Notes: generated from the sequence alone by a model not told the origin. A stretch of DNA of 6,331 bases from Pseudobdellovibrio sp. (GCA_025449725.1 JANWIU010000088.1:1-6331); one strand, 5' to 3'. Positions 1 to 5,400 are shown, numbered from the stretch's first letter. Numbers and translations: made by a program.

Positions 1-221
1 CCTCTTCAGAGCATCGGGCTCAGAGACGCGCACAAGAATTAGGATTAAATCAGCAGGATCTGGCAGCTCAGCAAAAGCAGCGCGATCAGCAGGACTCCAC
101 AAGAAAAGTTGCGCCTTTACAGGTGCCGGCGGAAGCAATGGTCGTCGATACAACTGAGATGACATTGGAGGAAGTAGTGAAAAAAATCTACAATTTCTCT
201 ATTGAGAGAATTCGCGGCTAA
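1..221 (+). CDS. cmk: Cytidylate kinase, C-terminal fragment (5' end outside window)
   Basis: Reading from base 3, an open frame gives 72 residues ending in TAA at 219-221. Cytidylate kinase phosphorylates CMP/dCMP with ATP in the cytoplasm as part of pyrimidine nucleotide salvage. The fragment starts in the LID region (HRAQRR, fragment residues 4-9), whose arginines contact ATP phosphates in this family. It then shows RDQQDSTR (27-34), matching the family's R-D-x-x-D-x-x-R block; in E. coli Cmk these are R181, D185 and R188, which bind CMP. Next come the family-typical VAPLQVPAEAMVVDTT and a closing helix (LEEVVKKIYNF). The gene is intact to its natural end. cmk commonly sits directly upstream of rpsA, and rpsA is present in this window but about 5.2 kb away. 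The stop lies 4 bp from the stop of the convergent SGNH gene, so no dedicated terminator fits between them. Confidence 0.9.
   Translation, partial: SSEHRAQRRAQELGLNQQDLAAQQKQRDQQDSTRKVAPLQVPAEAMVVDTTEMTLEEVVKKIYNFSIERIRG
180..210 (-). terminator. Weak candidate terminator downstream of the SGNH gene, within cmk
   Basis: On the minus-strand RNA UUCUCU (210-205) pairs with AGAGAA (200-195) around CAAU. Two more pairs are possible past a bulged A. Seven U (186-180) come 8 nt further on. The gap between stem and U-run is larger than in a standard intrinsic terminator, and the element sits in the coding region of convergent cmk. It is the only terminator-like structure seen for the three-gene minus-strand set. 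Confidence 0.25.
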
Positions 222-225
222 ACCG

Positions 226-1176
226 TCAGTAAAGATAGCGTTTCTGTATTTCAGAATGCAGCAATTTTGCAAAAAAGAGGTTTCCCTTTTCATTGAAGTG
301 TTCGTAGTCGATAAAGCAGTCTTCGCAATCACTCTTAAAATTTTCAAAAAATTGAACATGGGGAATATTTAAAGTATTCAAGATGGATTCCAATTTCACG
401 AAAGAGTTCGCATCTTTCCATTCAAAGTTTTTATTGAAGTGCCGAGTAGGAATAAAAACGGCAAGAAACTGAACATTTCTTTGCTTTAACTGAGTTCCCA
501 GTTGCTGAATTTCGCCGGATAAATTCGTAAGTGTGGCTTCATCTTGATTTTTTAAGATTGTAGCAGTCAGGTTCATATCGTATTCAGAATTAGTGTTCCA
601 GTCGGATATAAAAACGTTTAATTGTAAAAATAAGAACCTTGAAAGCTCACGGTAAAAAGACAGCTCGTACCACCGCGTTTTGGTTCCGTTTGCATTAATC
701 CTTTCTTCATACGGAGCTGCGTCCTGCTTCGTAGGACGACTTTCAAAATCATTGGGGCCAATGATCCACACTACAATCTTCGGATTCGCTTTCAAAAGCT
801 TGTCTTTCAGGAAAGGGAATTCGGTCCAGATGTTTTCACCGTCTAAGCCGGCATTTATAACCTTTATCGCTTTCTGCGACTTTGCGTTGTCAAATACGGA
901 TTGCAAAGCGCCGGCAACAGTTTTTTGACGATCAGGTTCTCTGAATCCATAAACGACCGAGTTTCCAAGCAATATTATCTTTTCTTTTTGTAAGGATACC
1001 AGTTCCTGTAAGTTTAAGTCTTCACGAATTCCGATGTCGTTTAAAGGAAAGTTCTGTCTGACCCGAACGCGCCTGATATCGATATGTTGATTAAAATAAT
1101 ACAGTCCTAACCGGTCACAGAGAAAGACCGTTATCAGCACCAAGAGCATTATTTTAAAAAACTTAATAGTTGTCAT
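226..1176 (-). CDS. Membrane-anchored SGNH/GDSL hydrolase-like protein (AlgJ/AlgX-like partner of MBOAT)
   Basis: A 316-residue protein with one N-terminal membrane segment (about residues 7-19, IMLLVLITVFL) and a long domain probably in the periplasm. All SGNH blocks are visible: block I LLGNSVVYG with nucleophile Ser73 (GNS in place of the usual GDS), block II NAGLDGEN (Asn108, Gly110), block III GPND (Gly140, Asn142) and block V DYEH (Asp290, His293). The Ser-Asp-His triad is therefore complete. By analogy with AlgJ/AlgX, PatB and DltD, it likely receives or transfers acyl groups on an extracytoplasmic polymer. The start is ambiguous. The ATG at 1176 is chosen because GAGG (1183-1180) precedes it by 3 nt, the same spacing as the repeat gene's ribosome-binding site. 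A TTG at 1185 would add MRT and overlap the MBOAT TGA, but it has no ribosome-binding site. Five nt separate this ATG from the MBOAT stop, so translational coupling is likely. The family assignment is solid; the substrate is unknown. Confidence 0.85.
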   Translation of the reverse strand: MTTIKFFKIMLLVLITVFLCDRLGLYYFNQHIDIRRVRVRQNFPLNDIGIREDLNLQELVSLQKEKIILLGNSVVYGFREPDRQKTVAGALQSVFDNAKSQKAIKVINAGLDGENIWTEFPFLKDKLLKANPKIVVWIIGPNDFESRPTKQDAAPYEERINANGTKTRWYELSFYRELSRFLFLQLNVFISDWNTNSEYDMNLTATILKNQDEATLTNLSGEIQQLGTQLKQRNVQFLAVFIPTRHFNKNFEWKDANSFVKLESILNTLNIPHVQFFENFKSDCEDCFIDYEHFNEKGNLFFAKLLHSEIQKRYLY

Positions 1177-1181
1177 CGTCC

Positions 1182-2588
1182 TCAAAAGTAAAAGTATATA
1201 AACGGTTTAAATTGATAATTCATCGTTAACGTAATTAAAATCGAAAGTGATACAAAAACTATTTTTACAAAGTAATTTCGCTGGGTCAGATAATTTATAA
1301 TCTTAGTTTTAAAGTCTTTTGCACCTAGGTAAGTGACAGTTAAAGCCAGAATCAGTAAGGCGGTTTTCAAAAGAAATAATTTATTTATGTCTGTACCGAC
1401 AGAATTCTTCAACATGCCTGAATAAAAATCCAAAAGTTTCGGGGTGTTTTCTGATCGGAACATAATAAGACCAATAACCACCAGATGAAATGTCGCGAGA
1501 ATACTAAAAACTCTAGGAGGGGCCCATTTTATTTTTTTATCCCAGAAATGATTAATAACAACAAGGCCTCCATGATAGGCTCCGAAAAACGCAAAGTTCA
1601 GGATTTGGCCATGCCAAAACCCGCCTATAAACATCGTCAAAAATAAGTTGAGATAGGTCCGCGAAAGTCCCTTTCTGTTCCCACCAAGAGGGATATAGAC
1701 ATAGTCTTTTAGCCAAGATGACAAAGATATATGCCACCGTCGCCAGTACTCTTTAATAGACGTGGAGGTGAATGGTTTGTCGAAATTTTCCGGAAGAGAA
1801 AATCCTAAAGATTTGGAAAGTCCCAAAGCCATATCCGAGTAGGCTGAGAAATCAAAATAAATCTGAAAAGTATAAGCATAGGCGGCCACAATCAGTTCCA
1901 ATTGTGAATAGTCGTTGGGGCTTTTGAAAACATGATCTACTACAACTAATCCAAGTATGTCTGCTAACAATAATTTCTTGAAACAACCTAAAAAGAACCG
2001 GTTTATACCGCTCCAAAAATCTTCTTCTGACACATTTGTGGGTGAGGCGGCTTGTGGTAGGAATTTTTTTGCTCTGATGATCGGGCCTGCTACTAAATGC
2101 GGAAAAAACGAAATGAAAAGTGCGTAATCTATTATGGATTTAGCAGGCTTTACTTCCCGCCGGTAGATGTCGATGATGTAACTCATACTTTCAAACGTGT
2201 AAAATGAGATCCCGAGCGGAATGACCATGTTCGAAACAGCCGAAGGGCCCACAACCTCTGCAATTTGCGGGAATGCCGACCACAAAAGTACTCTGAAAAC
2301 TGTCAGCTTAAAGACGATCAAAAGTGTTAAGTTAAACAAAATACTAAAAAGACACTTTCGCTTTCGCCACGATTCATCGGTTTCTTTATCAATAGATTTT
2401 GCAAGAAAGTAATCAATAACCGTCAAGGCGATAAGTATCGAGGTATAGAACCAGTTGCTATAGGAGTAGAAATAGAAGCTGGCCGCGGCTAAGACTACGT
2501 TTCGTAAATTTGTTTTAGACTTTGTTGCCAAAAAGCTCGAATAAAGGATGGCAAAAAAGATAAAAAAATACGAACTTGTGAAGGACAT
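1182..2588 (-). CDS. MBOAT-family membrane O-acyltransferase (AlgI/PatA/DltB-like)
   Basis: A 468-residue polytopic membrane protein of usual AlgI length. Family signatures appear in order: an N-terminus of AlgI type (MSFTSSYFFIFF), PLGISFYTFESMSYIIDIYR (124-143), FISFFPHLVAGPIIRA (158-173), FQIYFDFSAYSDMALGLSKS (241-260), LPENFDKPF (265-273), EYWRRWHISLSSWLKDYVY (280-298), IPLGGNRKG and the catalytic-site GGFWHG with the invariant His at residue 326. Known relatives move acetyl (or D-alanyl) groups across the inner membrane to a periplasmic or surface polymer and need an SGNH partner. Such a partner follows 5 nt downstream here. The ATG has a weak UAGG 7 nt upstream, and the N-terminus matches the family, so the start is secure. 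The start codon and its ribosome-binding site lie in the loop of an 11-bp inverted repeat (see the regulatory entry). Sampled stretches are AT-rich (1261-1320: 14 of 60 G+C), partly expected from hydrophobic codons. The polymer acylated cannot be told from sequence. Confidence 0.93.
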   Translation of the reverse strand: MSFTSSYFFIFFAILYSSFLATKSKTNLRNVVLAAASFYFYSYSNWFYTSILIALTVIDYFLAKSIDKETDESWRKRKCLFSILFNLTLLIVFKLTVFRVLLWSAFPQIAEVVGPSAVSNMVIPLGISFYTFESMSYIIDIYRREVKPAKSIIDYALFISFFPHLVAGPIIRAKKFLPQAASPTNVSEEDFWSGINRFFLGCFKKLLLADILGLVVVDHVFKSPNDYSQLELIVAAYAYTFQIYFDFSAYSDMALGLSKSLGFSLPENFDKPFTSTSIKEYWRRWHISLSSWLKDYVYIPLGGNRKGLSRTYLNLFLTMFIGGFWHGQILNFAFFGAYHGGLVVINHFWDKKIKWAPPRVFSILATFHLVVIGLIMFRSENTPKLLDFYSGMLKNSVGTDINKLFLLKTALLILALTVTYLGAKDFKTKIINYLTQRNYFVKIVFVSLSILITLTMNYQFKPFIYFYF

Positions 2589-2611
2589 GATTCAGCCTAG
2601 CAAGTTCGTAT
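2562..2611 (-). promoter_or_regulatory. Terminator-like hairpin enclosing the MBOAT ribosome-binding site and start codon
   Basis: On the mRNA (minus strand) the arm AUACGAACUUG (2611-2601) pairs perfectly over 11 bp with CAAGUUCGUAU (2578-2568). A run of seven U (2568-2562, the first also counted in the stem) follows at once. The 22-nt loop (2600-2579) contains UAGG, the spacer and the AUG (2588-2586). Within the loop, AGG and CCU could pair as well and mask the ribosome-binding site. A stem followed directly by a U-run is the layout of an intrinsic terminator. Here it would end transcripts from the upstream repeat-protein gene about seven codons into the acyltransferase gene. It could alternatively act on translation initiation. 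The stem has only 4 G-C pairs and a large loop, so termination may be partial. Confidence 0.6.
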
Positions 2612-2634
2612 GGATTGTAAATTCTTTTTAATTG

Positions 2635-3456
2635 TTAGTTACGGATCAAGCTGCGTGCTAAGTCACGAATTTGTCGGCAATAACTTTCCAGAAGTGAGCC
2701 CGATGGTGCTGCATTGAAACGGTTGTTGTATTCTTCTTGAATTTGCCAAAGTTGATACTGTGGAATTGAATACGCTTGTTGAGAAAATCTTTGATACGCG
2801 TGATTGTAAGCAGAGGTACGCGCCTGTCTAAAGATATTTTCTTTTAAAGATCCTGACGGAGCCGCATTGAACTGCTGAGTAAAGTAATCAGCCTGAGTCT
2901 CAATGGCCCGATAATCCCATGTGCGGCTCAGCTCTTCTTCAATAGATTGTGGAACGCGGTTATAAGCCAGTTGTCGCGCTTGATTATAGGCTCTTTCTTT
3001 TTGCGATCCGCTTGGTGCCGCGTTGAATTTTGCATCTAGCTGCGCAGCTAAGTTCAATAATTGTCTCCAATCAGCTGAGTAATATTGTACGTAATACTGA
3101 AGCGCCTGATTGAAGGCTTGGTAAGCGGTATCTCTGACTTGACGATACATACTTTCAATCGCGCCACCACTTGGTGCAGAGTTAAATTTGCTGTTCATTT
3201 GGTCTGCGAAATTTTCAATTTGCGTCCAGTCCATTCCTTGAAAGGCGTAAGGACTTGCCGCTTGTAATGCTCGTTGAATGGACATGTCGCGGGATTGTCT
3301 GGCTTGTTGTTCTTCCCATGATCCGGAAGGAGCGGCCGCATAACGCTGTTGCCACATCAATGCGTTACCTTCTTCATAGTAAAACTGATTTAAACTTTGT
3401 GCCCAAACTTGGACAGACAAAACCATAGTGGCTAAAAAAAGTGCAAAAAATTTCAT
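2635..3456 (-). CDS. Secreted Gln/Tyr-rich protein with five ~52-residue APSG repeats, function unknown
   Basis: I do not recognise this family. The 273-residue product begins with a Sec signal peptide (MKFFALFLATMVLSVQVWA, likely cut after Ala19 by a V-W-A motif) and is otherwise soluble. The mature part is built of five repeats centred on (F/Y)NAAPSGS, with the prolines at residues 43, 95, 148, 200 and 251. Each repeat has a helix-like stretch such as DWRQLLNLAAQLDAKF, the APSGS turn, then a second helix-like stretch such as KERAYNQARQLAYN. Gln is very common (36 of 273 residues) and Tyr is frequent (20); there is a single Cys (260). The start at 3456 is fixed by GGGAGG (3465-3460) 3 nt upstream and by the signal peptide. 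An in-frame ATG at 3537 would only add a non-signal leader and lacks such a site. It lies 46 bp upstream of the MBOAT gene on the same strand, which suggests shared or read-through transcription. It is probably periplasmic or surface-located. Confidence 0.85.
   Translation of the reverse strand: MKFFALFLATMVLSVQVWAQSLNQFYYEEGNALMWQQRYAAAPSGSWEEQQARQSRDMSIQRALQAASPYAFQGMDWTQIENFADQMNSKFNSAPSGGAIESMYRQVRDTAYQAFNQALQYYVQYYSADWRQLLNLAAQLDAKFNAAPSGSQKERAYNQARQLAYNRVPQSIEEELSRTWDYRAIETQADYFTQQFNAAPSGSLKENIFRQARTSAYNHAYQRFSQQAYSIPQYQLWQIQEEYNNRFNAAPSGSLLESYCRQIRDLARSLIRN
2638..3390 (-). repeat. Five tandem ~156-bp coding repeats (52-residue units)
   Basis: The units cover about residues 23-74, 75-127, 128-180, 181-232 and 233-273 of the secreted protein. 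The spacing between equivalent APSG prolines is 52, 53, 52 and 51 residues. Repeat 2 carries NSAPSGG and repeat 1 carries AAAPSGS; repeats 3-5 all have FNAAPSGS. The first and last units are the most diverged or shortened, as expected for capping units of a solenoid-like or helical-repeat protein. DNA-level similarity is clear mainly around the FNAAPSG codons, so the duplications are old, not recent. Confidence 0.85.
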
Positions 3457-3459
3457 ATT

Positions 3460-3465
3460 CCTCCC
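3460..3465 (-). promoter_or_regulatory. Ribosome-binding site of the APSG-repeat gene
   Basis: GGGAGG on the mRNA ends 3 nt before the ATG at 3456. It is the strongest Shine-Dalgarno match among the complete genes here and decides the start in favour of 3456 over the in-frame ATG at 3537. The spacing is short but is matched by GAGG before the SGNH gene's ATG. Confidence 0.75.
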
Positions 3466-3477
3466 AAACGATGTTAC

Positions 3478-3565
3478 TTTGACACTGATTGTGTTTAATA
3501 AATGCATTGAGCTCTTACAATGAAATTTCCATGCCATTAGAAACTTTAATTTTTTGACACCGATT
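3478..3565. repeat. Direct repeat TTTGACAC(T/C)GATT in the divergent intergenic region
   Basis: Copies at 3478-3490 and 3553-3565 agree at 12 of 13 bases and start 75 bp apart. Each is followed by AATAAAT (3497-3503, 6 nt after the first copy; 3570-3576, 4 nt after the second). The 161-bp region (3457-3617) separates the divergent repeat-protein and HD-domain genes. Both copies contain TTGACA, the sigma70 -35 consensus, so they may be duplicated promoter elements or binding sites for a regulator. No other gene or RNA is apparent in this region. Confidence 0.45.
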
Positions 3566-3584
3566 CCTGAATAAATCTGCTAAT
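3554..3584 (+). promoter_or_regulatory. Possible promoter of the HD-domain gene
   Basis: A perfect -35 hexamer TTGACA (3554-3559) is followed after 19 bp by GCTAAT (3579-3584), which matches the -10 consensus at four of six positions. Transcription would start near 3591, about 27 nt before the ATG at 3618. The spacer is longer than the usual 17 bp and the -10 is weak, so this is a tentative call based only on position and consensus. Confidence 0.35.
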
Positions 3585-3617
3585 GACCTTACAAAAAGGC
3601 TGGGCTAAATTTTGTGA

Positions 3618-4250
3618 ATGCAATCAATTGAAATTAAATGTCACGAATACATGGATGAACTTTGCCGACAAAACCCTGATCCTTCTCATGATATTTTGCA
3701 TGTAAACCGAGTCGTGCAACTGGCAAAAAAATTGGCTGCGTCTGAAAGTGCAGACCTAAATGTTGTCATTCCTGCGGCTTATTTGCATGACTGTGTTTAC
3801 ATTTCAAAAACAGATGCCAGGCGTGCCGAGGCTTCTAAAATTTCAGCTGATAGATGTATCGAATTATTGGCATCCTGGAATTACCCGGAAAAGTATTACA
3901 GAGCCATTCATCACGCTGTTCAGGCTCACAGTTTTTCTGCCGGTGTAGAGGCCCAATCACTTGAAGCACGTGTAGTTCAGGATGCAGACCGGTTAGATGC
4001 CATCGGTGCGATCGGAATAGCGCGCTGCCTGGCCTTCAGCGGTGTTGCCAAACGTGCTATTTACCACTCGCAAGATCCTTTTTGTGAAACCAGAGAACCC
4101 GATGACCGGACAAATACAGTTGATCATTTTTTTATAAAATTACTTAAGCTAACAGAAAAGTTAAATACACCTTCAGCACGGATTGAAGGTGAAAAACGTC
4201 TTCAAACAATGAAAATATTTTTAGAATCTTTGAAGGCAGAAATTACATAA
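3618..4250 (+). CDS. HD-domain metal-dependent phosphohydrolase, YedJ-like
   Basis: A 210-residue soluble protein of the size of E. coli YedJ, with similar motif order throughout. Putative metal ligands are His28 (SHDILHVNRV), His57-Asp58 (AAYLHDCV) and Asp124 (VVQDADRLDAIGAIGIAR, 119-136). Further conserved histidines lie at 98, 99 and 104 (IHHAVQAHSFSAG). Late blocks such as SQDPF (151-155) and DHFFIKLLKL (169-178) also fit the family. HD proteins of this group cleave phosphoester or phosphoanhydride bonds; nucleotide pyrophosphohydrolase activity has been described for the related YpgQ, but the substrate here is not deducible. No good ribosome-binding site precedes the ATG (AAGG lies 18 nt upstream), so initiation may be weak, yet the N-terminus aligns with relatives. 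It is a single plus-strand gene whose last 8 bp overlap the end of the convergent ATP-grasp gene. Confidence 0.9.
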   Translation: MQSIEIKCHEYMDELCRQNPDPSHDILHVNRVVQLAKKLAASESADLNVVIPAAYLHDCVYISKTDARRAEASKISADRCIELLASWNYPEKYYRAIHHAVQAHSFSAGVEAQSLEARVVQDADRLDAIGAIGIARCLAFSGVAKRAIYHSQDPFCETREPDDRTNTVDHFFIKLLKLTEKLNTPSARIEGEKRLQTMKIFLESLKAEIT

Positions 4251-5142
4251 AAATAAGTCCGTCAGAATTGAGGACTTCATCAATTGCATTTGCAAAGCGC
4301 TGCGGCGCTTTTGGATCCATTCCTAAAAACAGCATAGGGTCCAGAATTTCCAGCTCGATCAAATAAATTTTACTTCCGCTTTTTACAATATCGACACGGC
4401 AAAATAAAAGATCTTCCGTAATCGTATCGACGACGGAATTTGCAAAGTGCAGCTCTGCTGCGTCGGGTAGGTAAGCAACGCGCGTGCCGCCGTGTTCTTC
4501 GTGAATTCTGAATTCACCTTTTTTAGCAGTTTTACGAATGGCATGACAGTACTGCTTATTAAAATAAATCAGGGAAATTTCACCTTCGGTCTGAATTTCC
4601 GGAATAAACTGCTGAAGCAGAAGGTCTCTTGTGCTATTGATTTCAGAACACTTGCTTTTTATCGCAGTTGATTCGGTTCTTTCAAACAAATAGGTGTCTT
4701 CGCCGTTTAATGAAACGGCCGGCTTAATAACAACCTTCTCAGATGGAATGGATTCAAGGTAATGTTCTAAATGATCTTCCTTAAATGAATGGCCGGGTAA
4801 AAAAACGGTTTCTGGAATTACTATTCCGCAACTTTCTAAATCCAATAAATATTTTTTGCTCAAGTTCCAAATATTTGTCTCGACAGGATTAAAAACCGGA
4901 ATATGTAATGAGCGTAAACCATTTAGCCAGGTAACAAATTCAGAATGTTTTCGGTGGTAGTTCCAGCAAGACCGAAAAATGAATGCGTCGTATGACCCCA
5001 GGTCTTGACCCGGGCGGTCCCAAACCAAAACTTCAACATCGATTCCCAGTTTTTCCAGCGGAGCTATAGCCATACGGTCGTCCGGAATTAAATTGGGATC
5101 GGCTTCAGAAGTGACAAAGGCAACTTTTTTACGGGGGAACAT
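4243..5142 (-). CDS. ATP-grasp ligase, DcsG/RimK-like, substrate unknown
   Basis: A 299-residue cytoplasmic protein with the architecture of ATP-grasp enzymes related to DcsG, which joins a carboxylate to an amine through an acyl-phosphate. Visible parts are the N-terminal alpha/beta domain (KVAFVTSEADP, DD at 21-22, YDAFIFRSCWNY 51-62), a nucleotide-binding lysine region (NLSKKYLLDL 93-102), VVIKPAVSLNGEDTY (137-151) with Lys140, the hinge LLLQQFI (174-180), EGEISLIYF (186-194), HAIRK (200-204), EEHGGT (215-220) and the Mg-binding end RVDIV / LIELEILDPMLF with Asp251, Glu263 and Glu265. All key residues appear present. The start at 5142 keeps the conserved first strand; the next Met (24) would remove it. 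No ribosome-binding site is visible: the ATG is flanked on both sides by TTCCCCC. It stands alone on its strand, divergent from rpsA and convergent with the HD gene. No biosynthetic partners are in view. Confidence 0.87.
   Translation of the reverse strand: MFPRKKVAFVTSEADPNLIPDDRMAIAPLEKLGIDVEVLVWDRPGQDLGSYDAFIFRSCWNYHRKHSEFVTWLNGLRSLHIPVFNPVETNIWNLSKKYLLDLESCGIVIPETVFLPGHSFKEDHLEHYLESIPSEKVVIKPAVSLNGEDTYLFERTESTAIKSKCSEINSTRDLLLQQFIPEIQTEGEISLIYFNKQYCHAIRKTAKKGEFRIHEEHGGTRVAYLPDAAELHFANSVVDTITEDLLFCRVDIVKSGSKIYLIELEILDPMLFLGMDPKAPQRFANAIDEVLNSDGLIFM
4249..4277 (-). terminator. Candidate intrinsic terminator inside the ATP-grasp gene's 3' end
   Basis: On the minus-strand RNA, AAGUCC (4277-4272) pairs with GGACUU (4260-4255). 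Inside it UCA pairs with UGA around a four-base loop, with one bulged C. Five U (4253-4249) follow after a single A. The whole structure lies upstream of the gene's own TAA (4245-4243). On the plus strand the hairpin is not followed by T residues, so it would serve the ATP-grasp gene and not the HD gene. The U-run is short, so termination is probably incomplete. Confidence 0.45.
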
Positions 5143-5310
5143 GGGGGAAGTTTAGGTCGCTGCCAAGGCCTCTGTCCACCACTTGTCCTGGCCAGAAGCC
5201 CTCATTCTTAAGTTGGCTCCCTGTTTAGGGTCCAGATGACGATTTTAAAGTCGATATTAACCCTGAAAAGCAGCCAAAAAAACAAGCAACCGTACCCTAA
5301 AACTCTGTGA

Positions 5311-5339
5311 TTGACGGTAGTTACAAAACCCCCTAGAAC
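5311..5339 (+). promoter_or_regulatory. Sigma70-type promoter of rpsA
   Basis: TTGACG (5311-5316, five of six consensus bases) and TAGAAC (5334-5339, four of six) are separated by exactly 17 bp. Transcription would begin near 5346, giving a leader of roughly 55 nt before the rpsA ATG. This is the best promoter match in the window and is placed as expected for a strongly expressed ribosomal protein gene that has lost cmk as its immediate upstream neighbour. Confidence 0.65.
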
Positions 5340-5380
5340 TACGTGTCTAGCCCTAGAGTTCCATTGAGGACCCTTTGCGC

Positions 5381-5387
5381 GGGAGGA
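5381..5387 (+). promoter_or_regulatory. Distant Shine-Dalgarno sequence of rpsA
   Basis: GGGAGGA is a strong anti-16S match but lies 13 nt before the ATG (GGAGG ends 14 nt before it), well beyond the usual 5-9 nt. The spacer is an A-rich purine tract (AAAAAGAAAGAA). S1 itself binds A/U-rich leaders, and E. coli rpsA is autoregulated through a leader without a canonical site, so the arrangement may matter for feedback control. Confidence 0.55.
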
Positions 5388-5400
5388 AAAAAGAAAGAAC

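Larger units (their letters stand above)
5143..5400. other. Intergenic region between ATP-grasp and rpsA, with repeated CCCTARAACT-like motifs
   Basis: No coding frame with family resemblance is seen here. Besides the rpsA promoter it holds CCCTAAAACT (5295-5304), CCCTAGAACT (5331-5340) and CCCTAGAGTT (5351-5360). More distant forms are CCCTGAAAAG (5261-5270) and, on the other strand, CCCTAAAC (5230-5223). The second copy overlaps the -10 element. A 14-bp near-palindrome CGATTTTAAAGTCG lies at 5240-5253. No clear promoter for the divergent ATP-grasp gene was found; a TAATAT sequence on the minus strand lacks a suitable -35. Confidence 0.5.

Noticed and set aside
117..359. 80-residue open frame on the minus strand
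   Set aside because: It overlaps the cmk end and the SGNH coding region in another frame and has no domain or ribosome-binding support; both overlapped genes have clear family motifs.
680..928. 82-residue plus-strand frame antisense to the SGNH gene
   Set aside because: It lies wholly within the SGNH gene, which has intact SGNH blocks; the translated product shows no recognisable features.
2614..2637. TACAAT (-10-like) on the minus strand between the repeat gene and the MBOAT gene
   Set aside because: It matches five of six -10 bases but has no convincing -35 at 16-18 bp, and a start from it would fall inside the hairpin arm. Kept only as an alternative source of MBOAT transcripts.
3457..3537. 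Longer start (ATG at 3537) for the repeat-protein gene
   Set aside because: It would place 27 polar residues before a clear signal peptide and ignores GGGAGG immediately upstream of the ATG at 3456.
5162..5192. GGCC ... GGCC with two TGTCC units upstream of the ATP-grasp gene
   Set aside because: The possible stem is only about 4 bp with a long loop; not distinguishable from chance.
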